Positions 38,690 to 51,390 of a stretch of 64,000 nucleotides of DNA are shown here, piece by piece. Position 1 is the first letter of the stretch. Each line of letters starts with the position of its first letter. The stretch comes from Hetaerina americana. Taxonomy: Eukaryota > Arthropoda > Insecta > Odonata > Calopterygidae. A model generated the notes under the pieces. That model searched no databases, was not told where the DNA came from, and was given only the letters and a program-made list of their open reading frames with translations. The position numbers and the translations under genes are program-made. The stretch lies in contig JAKTNV010000010.1 of the NCBI GenBank assembly GCA_022747635.1, forward strand, positions 42,432,527 to 42,496,526. Direction: 5' to 3'.

Positions 38690-38780
38690 TTATTTGTAGA
38701 GGTGTCATGATTGGGATTGCGCATGCATGGCTGGTGACCTAACAACACCCGTCGTACGCCTTTACCGGGGCTTGCGGGGT
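38690..38780 (+). repeat. Decayed LINE 3' end (plus strand)
   Basis: GCATGCATGGCTGGTGACC, ACAACACCCGTCG and GGCTTGCGGGGTATT match the relic at 800-891 in the same order. B5's tail follows directly in the opposite orientation. Confidence 0.65.
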
Positions 38781-40030
38781 ATTCTACATCTACTTAATGC
38801 CCCGCAAGCCGCCGCAGGGGAGTGTGGCGGGGGGTGTTAGGACACCACCCGTAATTTAGAAAAAAAAAACCGCATGCAAAACCACAAATTCATGCATCCA
38901 CAAAAAAACATGCCATACATTCATGCGAGGACATTTACACCCCACACACATGCAAACACTAAAACTACCAACTAACATACACATGCACCTGAAAGTATAC
39001 CTAACATCTTTGCAATTTTTAATTTTGTTCCGACTGGTAAATTCAATGTTTTTAATATGTCTAAAGTGACTTCGGTTTCTTACTACTACGTACTTATGAT
39101 TTCTGATTGTTCGGGGAAAGAATGAGTATTTTTATCTATCTGTACGGGAATCTATCTCCCTTATTTTATCTTTGTGGTCTGATCTACCTAAGTAGTGTGG
39201 GGCCATTATAATTCCTTCAGTGTCATAGTTAAACTCGTTTGTTTTGAACCTTTCTATAAGTCTAAGCCTCGCTTGTTCTCTCCGTACTTCAAGTGGTTCC
39301 CAGCCTAATTCCCCTAAGAGATCTGTCACACTTGTGTTCTTATCGTAACAATTTTTAACGAATCTAGCGGATTTTCTCTGAACTTTATCTATTTCTTTTT
39401 GCCAAATTTTCTCCCAAGGATCCCAAATACTTGCGGCATATTCCAAATGAGGTCTAACTAGAGCAAAATAACACCTCTCTTTAACTTTCTCATTACATTT
39501 CCCCACCACCCGTTTTATGAAGCCAAGTTTCGTTAAAGCTGATCCGTATATTGTCCTGATATGTACTCCCCATGAAAGGCGTGGTATTAGAACAACCCCC
39601 AAATATTGAACTTGATTGGCCGTAGTCAGTACTGAACCCTCTATTTCGTAGTTTATATCCTGTTCCTCGCTTCCTTTGTTCCAAAATTTCAAAACTACGC
39701 ATTTATCTATATTAAGTGTTAATCCCCATTTATTGCACCATTCTGAGATTTTGTCTCTAGAGAGTAGCTCGCGATCTAGTTGGCGCCTTATTTCCCTGTA
39801 TACCACCGTGTCTTCAGCAAATAACCTCAGATTGCTACCAACGTGTGTGCTGTATTAATGTATATTAAGAACAGAAGAGGCCCTGTTACACTTCCCTGGG
39901 GGACGCAACCCATCTATGACTACTATTTGTTTGCGATTTGACAAGAAGTCTATAATCCAATTAATTATTTTCTCCTTGATTCCATAGTATATAAGTTTAT
40001 GTAGCAGTTTACTGTGTGGTGTATTGTGTA
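38781..40030 (-). mobile_element. Family B LINE B5, 5'-truncated and decayed
   Basis: On the minus strand: RT part, post-RT region, 3' UTR, hairpin and CTACATCTACTTAAT tail. The RT part is broken near 39880-39905, where sequence between the RT boxes is deleted or frameshifted. Confidence 0.8.
39132..39806 (-). pseudogene. ORF2 C-terminal half of B5
   Basis: 224 codons run from YREIRRQLDRELLSRD (just after the FADD box, whose codons are altered) through WGLTLNIDKC, SWGVHI and RPHLEYAASIWDPW to DRTDR-like sequence where the frame breaks. Upstream RT boxes occur in other frames up to ~40020. It is a dead copy. Confidence 0.8.
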
Positions 40031-40065
40031 GATGTAGATGGTGGTGTATTGTAATACGGTAATTA

Positions 40066-40737
40066 AAGGGAGGTGTTATTTCGCTTAGTTAGGCCCCATT
40101 AGAAATACGCCACAAGTATTTGGGATCCTTGGGAGATATTGTCAATGAAAGAATTAGATCAAGTTCAGAGAAAATTCGCCAGATCCGCCAGTGGTTGTTA
40201 CCATAAGAAGATGAGTGTGACAGAAATTTTAGAAGAATTACGATGCGATTCTTGAGACTTGAAGACTTGAGACGCGAAGAGAAGAAGCGAGACAGACTTT
40301 TAGCAAGAACAGAACGCGCGATTTTAACTATGAAACAAGGGGTATCATTGTGGCCCAATACTGTTTTTGTATGTTCGACCATAAAGACATCATATAAGGG
40401 AGTTATACCTTAGTACAGATAGATACAAATATTCGTTCTTTCCTCGGACAGTAAGCATTACGTTTAGTAAAAGATCGAATGCAAACGCAAATCAAACCAA
40501 ACATTACAAAATCGATCCCAATATCCCGGAAAATTTAGATAAACTATAATGCTAGAATTTCATGAATCAGTGAAACGAAATAACTCTTTTTTGTTGTACA
40601 CAGGCTTTTGTGTGTGCGGGAGCTTTATTTGAGCTTCAATATATTCATGGGTATGTGTGAACTAATTATTCTGCATGTATGGGTGGCGCCATAACAACAC
40701 GCGCCTCGCGTCCCTGCGGGGTATTGTGTAGATGCAG
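40066..40737 (+). pseudogene. Old LINE (family C) 3' half
   Basis: Broken frames give post-RT similarity (RCYFA, EYATSIWDPWE, KELDQVQRKFARS, ETRGIIVAQYC) followed by a 3' UTR and a reduced hairpin with TGTGTAGATGCAGATG (to 40737). It is more diverged than family B and probably the same age as the piece at 36740. Confidence 0.7.
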
Positions 40738-42620
40738 ATGTCGGCACATTGTGCTTTACAGCCACAAAAGCTTCGATTGAGGGTAACGCCCCGAGGTCAT
40801 GCCAGCATAAATCGACGGGAATATTACTCCTAACTACTTGGAGTCATTTCACTTGTTCCTGGTTAATCCTCGCCGTTTATATGGCTCCCCTTTGATTTTT
40901 TCCGCTGCCACCCACGTGGATCTCCCTTAACTAATCTCGCTTCCATTCGACCTCTCAAATTTCCCATCGAATGATGCATCCGCACACTTTTCCCCTTCAT
41001 CCTCTCCCTGCGCTCTCGACCACAAACCTCGCCATCCATCAACCCTCGTACTTTATCAGAAGCCTCCTTTCTTCATGCTGCTGCCGTCCTCTCTCATCCC
41101 ATCATTCCGGCCTGCGTTGTCTTAACCCTTTATTTAACATTCCATTACATGGAATTCCGATCCGCCCACTCCGGGGTGTATATACCTTTGCCAACATTCC
41201 TGCACCCAAACCGACTCCTTTCGTCCTCCGCCTCCTGCAACCTCCGCCATACCTGCCCACTCCTATCCTCATCGCTCCCAACAACCCCGTAGAATTCATC
41301 TCCTCTCCCTCCCTTCCCCTCGCGTCACCATTATATTCCGCCCTCCACCCCTCATCCCTTCGCGAGTCCCCGTTTTCCGAAATGGACCGCCGCGCACCTT
41401 CCTCCGATCGTCGGCCCGCCCCTCCATCCTTCCCCCTCCCCAGCTTAATCTCCGCCTTATTTTCTTCCCCTCGTTCCTCTCTCCTCACTCCACTTCCCTT
41501 CCCATTCTTCTCACACTCTTTTTCCGATTGAGAGAGGAACCACAGAGAACGTCGACATTCTCCAATGCCCACCAGCAAACAAAATTTATGACCTCGTGAT
41601 GACGCGATACTTGTTTTTCCCCCTCGGAAAAATTGAGGAGATGCTCTGATTTTAATCTCAGCCTCAATTTAGATATTTTTCTCTATTATTTATCGGAGGT
41701 TGTTCTGATTTAGAGCGTGCTTATCCGCGGGGCCACTAGGAAATACGAAGCGTGAGTGTGGATATTTATTTCTTTGCCATCGGTTTAATCCGAGCCGATG
41801 GGTGATTGAGCCACATAACGACAGGTCTTAGAGAGATACCTACGTGGAAATTAATGATCGAGGGAAGAGATCGATGAAAGATGTATAAAACTCTCTTTGA
41901 TTTCCGCTCAATGCCCGACAAGTGACCATTTATTTGCGGTTTCGATCTCCATTAATTATTCATACTTTTTGAGCAGTCGAAGAAAAAATCTTGTATGAAT
42001 GCAGTTTTTTATCTGAATAATTTCTAATGATTTCGATTGAGTTTTGGAAGGAAAAGTCGGCTGGTCTTTAATGGCAATATTTCTAAAATTTATTCACAAT
42101 AATTTCACCAAGAATGCACTTTGGAAGAAAATGTCTTTTAAAAATAAATAGGGTCGCAGTATGAGGCTATGAAAGATTGACCGTTCTACTCCCACAGCTT
42201 CTACTGAATCTGAGAAAAGAATGACATACGGGTAGAGGAAAAATTTCAAAAGAGTAGGGTCTTCCAAAACAACTCATGTGATTGGGCATACAAAAAAATA
42301 ACCCCGCGACGGATGAATCCTAAAATCCCTTTGGTAATTTAAGTGTGAATGCAAGAGGTCTACTTTTAGATATTTTCCCTGTGGGCAGGCGTATTTTTAA
42401 AATCATCGAATTCAGTGGATAATTTTAAATTTGGTTTAGAATCAATAATAATTTTTTAGGTTTCTAAAAATAAATTTTTAATTGAAAAAATTAATTTTAT
42501 TCAGTGTATGAGCAAACAATTATAGACAATCCGTGCGCTTAAGTTGTTTCCATTTACAAAAAAGAAACCATATTCCTAGCAGAAATAAAACAATGGACAC
42601 AGTGACGCTAAAGGAAGGTT
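40738..42620. other. No gene seen; includes a pyrimidine-rich tract
   Basis: 40925-41525 is strongly C/T-rich on the plus strand and yields long but meaningless proline/serine frames. The remainder is AT-rich without recognised features. Confidence 0.55.
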
Positions 42621-42621
42621 T

Positions 42622-44430
42622 ACATCTACATCTACATCTACATTATACCCCGCAAGCCGCCGCAAGGGCGTGTGGCGGGGGGTGTTAGGTCACCAACCGT
42701 AAAAAAGAAAAATACCACATGCAAAAAAAAAAAACAACACGGAAAATTACACCCACAGCAGCGCACACACTCATGCAAAAATCCCTTCATCCAATACTCA
42801 TGCAAACACATATACCGCAAAACAACTAAAAAAACTGCACCCCATGATGCAGCACGAAAGACATTCTACAACACGGAAGCCAGGACACAACAAGCAAGAA
42901 ATTGAAACATCACTACCACATGAAAATGCACCACGAAACACTCTACCCCCAAAGAGTCTCTAATTGGCAGGGAATGTGACCCAACGTTGCAGGTAGCAGG
43001 AATTTGCCCCCGCGGAGAGGGACGAGGGATTGAAAGGGAAACTTAAAAACAGATGAACGGAACACGAATGAGGTCATTCGGAAAGAATGGGTTATTATAG
43101 CAAAACACATAAGGTTAGTGGAAGAGCATGCATTTAAATACAACTCATTATTTTTTAGACGCTGAGGGTGGCAAGTGGAATTTTTGCTATCTATAACCCT
43201 GCAGTTGCTATCCCGTATTGTCCGTGGGAAGAAGGAGTCCTTGAGTCGGCTAGTTCTGGCATCTATTTCCCGAATTTTATATGCATGATCCAAGCGACCA
43301 ATGTATGTAGGAGTACGAATAATTTGCGAGACCTCGGTGGTGAAACATGCGGATCTAAATTTATTTAATAATTTCAATCTTGCATTGAATCGTCTCTCAG
43401 CCAATGATTCCCACCCCAAATCCATGAGCATTTCGGTGACGCTTTGCGTTTTATCGTAGGATTTTTTTACAAAACGGGCTGCCCGGCGTTGAACCTTCTC
43501 AATTTCCCGAATGAGACCTTTTTCACTCGGATCCCACACGCTGCATGCGTATTCTAAATGAGGCCTTACAAGAGCGTGGTAACAACGTTCCTTGACCTTC
43601 GAGTCACTTTTGCCGACAATGCGTCTAATGAATCCCAATTTTTTATATGCTTGACCGCAGACTTTACGTATGTGAGTCCCCCGAGTTAAGTCTTTTGTGA
43701 ATGTGACACCTAGGTATTTCACCGTATCAACTACTGCTAGGTCACCTCCAGCTAATTTGTAAGCAAATCCCGTTGATCTTTTAAAGAAATTTACCACTGA
43801 ACATTTATTATAATTTAGAGTCAATCCCCAGTTAGAACACCATTTAGTAATGCAATCTAAATCCTGCTCTAGAATAAAACGATCCTCATCCTCAGATATC
43901 TCCCGATAGATCACCGTGTCATCCGCGAACATCCTAATTTTACTTTTCACTTCGCGGTTCAAATCGTTAACAAAAATCAAGAAAAGCAACGGCCCGATCA
44001 CACTTCCCTGAGGTACCCCCGACGTGACTCGAACGCTGTCGGAACTAGCGCCATCAAGGACTACCCTCTGTTCCCGCTCCGAAAGAAAATCTTTAACCCA
44101 ACTTATGGCGCCCTTGTTTATACCCGCGACCTTTAATTTATGAATGAGTTTACCATGTGGGACCTTATCAAATGCCTTTTGAAAATCTAAGAAGATGGCA
44201 TCCACTTGCCTACCTCTCTCACCCGATAAAAGTAAATCATGTGTAAATAATCCTAATTGGGTTTCGCAGGAGCGAGTTTTCCTGAATCCGTGTTGATTGT
44301 CACTTAAAAAGTTAATATTGTCAAGGTGTCTCATTATTGAACTGACAATTATGTGCTCTAAGATTTTGCAACAGATAGAAGTGAGAGATATAGGTCTGTA
44401 ATTACTGGGATCCTCCCTGTCACCACCTTT
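42622..44430 (-). mobile_element. Family A LINE A6, 5'-truncated
   Basis: On the minus strand it begins at ORF2 KGGDREDPSNYRP, covers the catalytic RT, 3' UTR and hairpin, and ends in (TAGATG)n at 42622. It belongs to the E1/X subfamily (LAERRFNAR). It abuts another relic tail at 44431. Confidence 0.88.
42943..44430 (-). pseudogene. ORF2 C-terminal half of A6, stop codon lost
   Basis: The open frame covers the RT core (QHGFRKTRSCETQL, LDFQKAFDKVP, GVPQGSVIGPLL, FADDTVIY) and the C-terminus. TAG has become GAG, as in E1, so the frame continues into the 3' UTR to 42943. The upstream frame extension (44431-44547) is read from an unrelated relic. The endonuclease is missing. Confidence 0.85.
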
Positions 44431-44665
44431 AAACCTTCCTAAGTGTGTTTGTGCACCATAGTTGCTAGTATATGTAGATTTGCATGTTTGTTTTTTTAAA
44501 ATGGGTCCTGTATTAAAATATTCGTCTGCGTGAGTTTGAATTCCCATGCTCTTGTTTGTTTCGCATGTGGTTGCATTTTTTTACGGGTGGTGTCCTAACA
44601 TCCTCCGCCACACGTCCTTGGGGTGGCTTGCGTGGTATTGTGTACATATACTTAGATGTATAGTC
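44431..44665 (+). repeat. Decayed LINE 3' UTR and tail (plus strand)
   Basis: TTTTTACGGGTGGTGTCCTAAC, CCTCCGCCACACG and GGCTTGCGTGGTATTGTG are diverged forms of the shared 3' end. A6 was inserted head-on beside it. Confidence 0.65.
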
Positions 44666-45063
44666 TATGGTTTGTATAAGTAGGGATAAAATATCATTAG
44701 TCTCTATTCAAGACTTTTGAAAAAAGGCAAAAATTATTCCTGGAAGTTCAGCACGAATTTAGGGATGGTCATATTGGGCAAACAGACTTTTTTTATTGGA
44801 ATAATATTAGTTCAGGATACAATTGAGCTAGTAGATGAGGGATGCGTCTTTAATGCCAAGGCACCAAAAAATATTTTCATGTCACACTCATTTGATTTTA
44901 ATACAGAAATATTTCAGGTACACCTATGAGGATTTAAAAAAACGTTAGTTTATAAAGTAAATTAATTTGGAAGAAGGAGGCAAACGGAAAATTAAAAGAA
45001 AAACTGTTTTTTCGAAGAGGACTTATCATGGATAACTCAGGGAAGCGTCATAGGGTATTTACC
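44666..45063. other. AT-rich DNA with a scrap of RT sequence at its right end
   Basis: About 45025-45069 reads WITQGSVIGYLPLL in one frame, resembling the GVPQGSVIGPLL box of these LINEs. It is cut by A7. No other feature was seen. Confidence 0.45.
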
Positions 45064-45069
45064 GCTTTT

Positions 45070-46184
45070 ACATCTACATCTACATCTACATAATACCCCG
45101 CAAGCCGCCGCAAGGGCGTGTGGCGGGGGGTGTTAGGTCACCAACCGTAAAAAAGAAAAATACCACATGCAAAAAAACAACACGGAAAATTACACCCACA
45201 GCAGCGCACACACTCATGCAAAACTCCCTTCATCCAATACTCATGCAAACACATATACCGCAAAACAACTAAAAAACTGCACCTCATGATGCAGCACGAA
45301 AGCCATCCAACAACACGCAAGCCAGGACAAAACAAGCAAGAAATTGAAACACCACATGAAAATGCACCACGAAACACTCTATCCCCAAGAGTCTGTAAAA
45401 GGCAGGAAATGCGACCCAACGTTGCAGGTAGCAGGAATTTCCCCCCGCGGAGAGGGACGAGGGATTGAAAGGGAAACTTAAAAACAGATGAACAGAACAC
45501 GAATGAGGTCATTCGGGAAGAATGTGTTAATATAACAAAACACATAAGGTTAGTGGAAGAGCATGCATTTAAATACAACTAATTATTTTTTAGACGCTGA
45601 GGGTGGCAAGTGGAATTTTGCTATCTATAACCCTGCAGTTGCTATCCCGTATTGTCCGTGGGAAGAAGGAGTCCTTGAGTCGGCTAGTTCTGGCATCTAT
45701 TTCCCGAATTTTATATGCATGATCCAAGCGACCAATGTATGTAGGAGTACGAATAATTTGCGAGACCTCGGTGGTGAAACATGCGGATCTAAATTTATTT
45801 AATAATTTCAATCTTGCATTGAATCGTCTCTCAGCCAATGATTCCCACCCCAAATCCATGAGCATTTCGGTGACGCTTTGCGTTTTATCGTAGGAATTTT
45901 TTACAAAACGGGCTGCCCGGCGTTGAACCTTCTCAATTTCCCGAATGAGGCCTTTTTCACTCGGATCCCACACGCTGCATGCGTATTCTAAATGAGGCCT
46001 TACAAGAGCGTGGTAACAACGTTCCTTGACCTTCGAGTCACTTTTGCCGACAATGCGTCTAATGAATCCCAATCTTTTATATGCTTGACCGCAGACTTTA
46101 CGTATGTGAGTCCCCCAAGTTAAGTCTTTTGTGAATGTGACACCTAGGTATTTTACCGTATCAACTACTGCCAGGTCACCTCCA
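45070..46184 (-). mobile_element. Family A LINE A7, 5'-truncated
   Basis: On the minus strand it starts in the post-RT part of ORF2 (near GGDLAVVDTVKYLG) and ends in hairpin and tail. GCTTTT occurs at 45064-45069 and 46185-46190, a 6-bp flanking duplication. It shares a 1-nt ORF2 deletion and 3' UTR changes with A8. Confidence 0.85.
45590..46181 (-). pseudogene. ORF2 C-terminus of A7 with altered end
   Basis: The frame encodes the post-RT region, but a one-base deletion in a T-run (GGAATTTTGC instead of GGAATTTTTGC on the plus strand) changes the end to SKIPLATLSV. A8 has the identical change. Confidence 0.8.
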
Positions 46185-46190
46185 GCTTTT

Positions 46191-47115
46191 AATGTCTATG
46201 CTATGGACGAATAAGTCGGGATATTGAGATTTGAATCGAACAAAAAATTCTCCTGAGAAATTAGAATAAAATATTCGGCTGGATTAATGTTTTTACCCAT
46301 TAAATACAAAAAAATATGTAAATTTATGGAAATATATATATATATAGAAAAGCACACATAGTATATCTAAACTACACTTCAGTCATGGCAATTAAAAATA
46401 TTTCGGAGTTACATGTAATTTGGTTTGACCTACTGAAAAATTGAGTTCTCTGACATACGGGTAGTCGGGATGAGATTGCACATTGAAAAAATATAGCAAA
46501 ATTCTTCATAAAACCATGCCTTACTATAAAGAAGAATAATATAGGAATGAATTATCTGAATAAACCGGCAAAGAACATTAATAAATTGGTGGGTATAACA
46601 AGACCTAATTTAAAATTTGCAGTTAGTGTATTGAACCTATAAGATACTGCTAGTGATGAAAAACTAGTGAGTGCTGAAATAGTCAGCTTTCTCTGTACTT
46701 AGGATACAGACCATAGGAAAGTGTGAACACAACAATTAGTTGTTGCAATGGAAATCTGTAAGATTAGTTCAATGGCGCGTATGAACTACTAGCTTACTAT
46801 TTACTCAAAATCTTACCCAATTTACTCTCGTGGATAGTGACCTGCCATTCCCAACCATACAGGTGGCTGAAGGAGTAAGTTGTAGATGTGATCTAGATGG
46901 AAATAAATCATCGATGATGTCGAAAAATTCAATCTTTGTGTGAAGATCCATCATATACGCAAAACAGAGTTAAGGTGGCAGAAGAGAGATCAAGGGAAAT
47001 CTTCGCCATTTGATCCATAGGGAATTGGAGGCTTCTAATACTTTTGTAGAATTAACATATATGTGTGCATCTGAGTATATCTTTCTCTATATCTATTTTA
47101 CCAACAGACATCAAA
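46191..47115. other. AT-rich DNA, no convincing feature
   Basis: A short (TA)n run lies near 46330. A frame near 46600-46640 faintly recalls a retroelement motif but is too short to call. Confidence 0.45.
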
Positions 47116-47380
47116 AATCTACATCTGCATAATACCCCGCAAGCCACCGTAAGGGCGTGTGGCAGGGGGTGTTAGGTCACCACCGGTAATGAGGAATAAA
47201 ACCACATACCAAATCAACACTTACATGCCAAATTATACCCCCAGTGGCGTATTCAGTCATGCAAAAATCCTTTCATTCAATACGCATGCAAATACATATA
47301 CTATCATCTAACAAATAATGGTACCTTAGGATGCAGTATAAAATTAATCCAATAACGTGCAAGCTAGAATTTGAAAAGCA
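47116..47380 (-). repeat. Decayed LINE 3' end
   Basis: CTACATCTGCATAATACCCC, the hairpin with substitutions, GGTGTTAGGTCACCACCGG and CACATGC-type 3' UTR sequence are present on the minus strand. No ORF2 is left. Confidence 0.7.
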
Positions 47381-48180
47381 AGAAGGCGCAATTCCACCAC
47401 CACCTGGACATGCTAAATACAACGGTCTCCTCCCCAAGGACGAATTGGTTAAATGAAGCGCATTTTTGAATTAAAAACTATAGAAGACTTCCCCTGTGGG
47501 AAATATATCATCAAATGCATATTGTTCAGTGTTCTGGTTACCTAAAGTTATTTGATGTCCTGCACAGCGTAGACAGCTATTCTTAACTACACCAATTATA
47601 AGAAAATTTTGTGATGAACGCAATAATTTCACTCCGATATGTGACATAGATATCCTATCTCGATACAAATAAATACTTAAAGAACAGCTTAATTGAGAAA
47701 AACTATACCTCTGTTCTACTACACGCACAAATTGTTAAACCGGGAACTCCATGATGATTGGTTGGGCATGTATTTATTTTTGTAATTGCTTTCACGGCGC
47801 GTATTGGACCCTTTTATCCTTCAATTATTATTTTTTTATAAAATGAATTGTTAAATACCATATAACTAAAATTAACCCATGCTGCAATTTAAGGTGCATC
47901 TTTAACAGTTCCATTAGTCGTATCCACGGCTGGAGACAATTGATGCTATTTACGGGTAATAGTTTTTCTTAATTCTTCCTTAGAGGCAACTGCGTTGATG
48001 TATATGCCGAATACCAAACATGTTTCCTCCCTTAATTTTTCCCGAAATGAATTCACCTAAGAAGTCCATCAAGATGCCTATCTTCATCAAGAGATGCTCA
48101 AGATCTTCCCAAGAAATTTTTTCCTCCACTTAATCTCTTAAAATTCTCCTTGCTCCTCCTCCAATGTTTCTCAATTATTT
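47381..48180. other. AT-rich DNA, no feature recognised
   Basis: No coding, RNA or repeat signal was found. Confidence 0.5.
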
Positions 48181-48280
48181 CATCTACATCTACTTAATAC
48201 CCCGCAAGCCGCCGCAAGGGCGTGTGGCGGGGGGTGCTAGGACACCACCCATAATTTAGAAAAGAAAAAGGAAAAAATAA
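48181..48280 (-). mobile_element. Tail-only family B insertion
   Basis: CATCTACATCTACTTAATAC, the intact hairpin and GGTGCTAGGACACCACCCAT are family-B specific. The copy is truncated after ~95 bp. Confidence 0.8.
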
Positions 48281-49060
48281 ATTCATCATTGGTAATGCAC
48301 TTTTTACAAACTCCTCAGAACCCACTCACTAAAAGATTCTAATGAAGGAGCGCATTTAATTTCAGGCAACGAATATCTAAAATTTTAAATCCCTACTGAA
48401 TGTTTTAATTAGTGCTTCATTAGCTCGCCAAATTGCAATCATCAATTTCTTCATCCTCATAATAGCCTCTTACTAACTCTTATTTCACCAAAAAAAAATT
48501 CATTTAAAATTATAGTAAATTTGACTACTCCGTTCCTAATGCTCTCGCATTTTGAATTGAGTAAATGATCCTTTTTTATTTCCTCCATAGCAAAGAAAAT
48601 TCTTCGACTAAAAAACTGGAAATAGTTCAACCTTTACTCAGGGAATCCTCTTAGGAATCAATTTAAATTATTTGGAATTTTAAACAGTTGGAATAAAAAG
48701 TCAATCTACATCTGAAGCTTTCCTCGATTGTATTCAAATCACGTGTCGAATGAGTTTTCTACTTTGATACATTGGGATGCTTAATTAATTTCTTGGCATT
48801 GGTCTTCATTGAAATGCTAACACACATCGAATTTCTTTTCAACATCAGAAATTCTATTAAATAGCTTATACATGAGAAATCCGCACTTTGCATGCCTCAT
48901 ATTTGACATGCCTCATTTTGACATGCCTCATATTTCACATGCCTCATTCCATGCCGGTGAAATTGGATAAAACCACCAAGGAAAGCTCTGCCCATCTTGC
49001 AATCTAGTTCCAGATCACGAGAGCTTTAAGATTCATTTGAGAAAAGCGTCCTCCTATCTG
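48281..49060. other. AT-rich DNA, no gene
   Basis: A small direct repeat TGACATGCCTCAT/TTTCACATGCCTCAT lies near 48900-48950. Nothing else was recognised. Confidence 0.5.
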
Positions 49061-50090
49061 GGCAATGTCCCCAAGACTCTTTGCCTTTTTGACGTCTGAA
49101 ATCATTCCACGGGGACCCTCCTCATCCACTTTCCTCCCTCTCGCCACCCTCCCCACAACCACCGATGATGCATTTTTTGTGCAAGGACCCTCCTCTCTCT
49201 ATCTCTCTCCCTCCCTTTCCTCCCCCATCCCCACGCGACTCTCCGACCCCTTTCTCCCTCGATCTCCGCATCAGCCCCTTCCCTCATCACTTTCCATTAT
49301 CCCTCCCCGAAAAACTCACCCTCCTCCCTTGGCTAACCACTCATTATCGCTGCCGTAATCCATCCCTGACTCCGTGGCTGCCTCGTCCATTAGTGAACCC
49401 TTTTCGTGTGGAGCGGTCATAACTCCTCTTCCTCTCCTCCCCCTCCTTCCTTCCTTCCATCGTTTGTCCGACCCCTCCCTGCTCTTCCGCTCCCTACCCT
49501 CCGCCTCCCTCCTCTCACCCCCGCCTCTCTCTCTCTCCTCCCACCGGCCTCCGACAACACGATGGCCATTGCTAGCAATGATGATGATGATGGTGGCGGC
49601 GGTGGTGATGATGATGATGGCAGCATCTCCGACGGTTGGATAATTGGCACTCGATGCTCCGAGGATGAGATTCCAGCGAGCCGCCCCCTCGCACTCCTCT
49701 AATTCCACCCGCAACTTCCCCTCTCCGCCTCTCCCCCATCCTCAACTTCCTCGGGACTCTTGCCACCTGTCCACTTTCAGTCTTCCCACCCCCTTAGGAT
49801 GTCCTCCCCTCACCTACCCTCGTCCGCCCCACCTCGAAACTCCTTCATTAAGTCTTCGGTCGAAAGTTTTCTCAATCGTGGGTACTGCTTTCCGTCTTCC
49901 CCACCACTGCTCCCACCTTCCCGCCACCACTTCCCATTTCACTACTACTGCCACCCTCCTCCTCGGCTCACCCCTCACGATACCCACACGCTCTGCTTTT
50001 AAACATTGGTTGTCTAACCTTTTTTTACCCCATTCCTCGTCTCCCATTGGGGCAAAAATGTCAGGGAGTGAGTGCGAGTAAGTTTTCTCG
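49061..50090. repeat. Low-complexity pyrimidine-rich tract with a GAT run
   Basis: Plus strand is C/T-rich throughout, with an imperfect (GAT)n/(GGC)n run at 49575-49625. Several long overlapping frames on both strands are compositional shadows. Confidence 0.65.
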
Positions 50091-50404
50091 CCCTTAAAAA
50101 ATGGGCCAAGTTTGTTTCCCATGACGGTAAGTACTAGGGCACAGAAATATGTGTCAAATAGCACCAATTCAAAGCTTTATAATACTGCCCGAAACAGCGT
50201 GGATTTCCATCTGATCATCGTTGTCACCTTTTTAGCCAACAGTTTGCTATGACTGTAGGATAATGATTGAATTCTCCATTAGCAATACGTCTGTTCTAAA
50301 ATGAAAATTTCCAGCCGTGCAGTGAAAATTGTTCTGAGGTACCAAGTTGAAAATATACATGGAGATCCAAATTAATTGTATAAATATTCAGTCTTTCCGG
50401 TTTC

Positions 50405-50560
50405 GCATGTCTACATCTACACAACATGTTGCAAGGGCGTGTGGTGGGGGTTGTTAGGTCACCACCCGTAATTAAGAACAAAACCACCTCCAAATTCAAC
50501 AAATTCTTGCAAATCAACAGAGGCGAATGCGATGTTTATGTGATAACCTCTTTAACTTAC
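50405..50560 (-). repeat. Decayed LINE 3' end
   Basis: GTCTACATCTACACAAC, GGGCGTGTGGTGGGGG, TTAGGTCACCACCCG and CACGCATGC match the minus-strand 3' UTR, with half of the hairpin lost. Confidence 0.6.
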
Positions 50561-50635
50561 ACGCATGCAAGCACATTTATATTGAGCTTTAAACGATAAT
50601 TAGTATATTATACGGATTAATGGATCAATCAAACG

Positions 50636-50725
50636 TGGCAGTCCAGTGGTTAGAGCATTTCACTACTAAGCGGAGGGCATGGGTTCGAATCCTGGGGGAG
50701 CCCCTGGGCACCCTCCGCTGTAGTG
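50636..50725 (+). repeat. tRNA-derived SINE head
   Basis: CAGTGGTTAGAGCATTTC (A-box) and GGGTTCGAATCCTGG (B-box) have normal tRNA spacing. The acceptor ends do not pair, and a relic LINE tail follows within 30 bp. Confidence 0.65.
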
Positions 50726-50734
50726 TAGGAATGC

Positions 50735-51390
50735 AAATATGTACATAATTCCCCGTAAGCCAATGCAAGGGCTTGTGGGCAAGGGTGTTAGGGCATCACT
50801 CGTAAAATAGAATAAAACCACATGCAAAACCAATAAATTCATATAAATTTACACCCGCAGAGGCGAATGCTATATTCATGAACCTTTTTAACTTATACAC
50901 ATGCAAATACATGTACTTCCAACTAACGCACACATGCATATGCACCTACGAATATACCGTATGGCTACTCAGCGTTAAATCTTGTCCTGATGTGTAAGTC
51001 GAATGTCTTTATTTCTACAATGACTTAGATTTCTTACTGTAATGTTTCCTGATTTTCCGGTGAAAGAAAGAATATTTGTATCAATCTGTACTGGAGTTTA
51101 TCTCCCGTATTTTATCTGTGTACTCTGATCTACTGGAATAGTGTGAGACCATAATAATTTCTTCAGTGCCATTGTTAAACTCGTTTGTTCCGAACCTTTC
51201 TACGAGTAAAAGTCTAAGTTCCGCTTGTTCTCTTCCCATCTCAATCCCGGCTCTCAGGCTAATTCCTCTAAAAGGCCTGTCGCATTCGTCTTCTTATCGT
51301 AACAATTTTTGAGGAATCTGGTGGATTTACTCTCGATTTGACATAATGCTTTTAGTTCTTGTGGCGGCTTGCGGGTTTAAGTGGATGTAG
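50735..51390 (-). pseudogene. Decayed family B-like LINE 3' end
   Basis: On the minus strand a reduced hairpin (CCCCGTAAGCC), 3' UTR and diverged last ORF2 codons (sequence parallel to TEGIIMAPHYLGRSDHKDK and RLRLLERF) are present to about 51350. There are many frameshifts. Confidence 0.65.

Noticed and set aside
46600..46650. Frame reading VGITRPNLKFAVSVL, recalling Copia-type retrotransposon sequence
   Set aside because: Only about 15 residues, no integrase, RT core or LTRs nearby, and a stop follows. Too weak to annotate.
50640..50710. Possible true tRNA genes at 35.7, 36.4, 50.7, 58.2, 59.6 and 61.3 kb
   Set aside because: A- and B-box-like sequences are present, but acceptor stems do not close and some are followed by SINE-like bodies. 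Treated as SINE heads.
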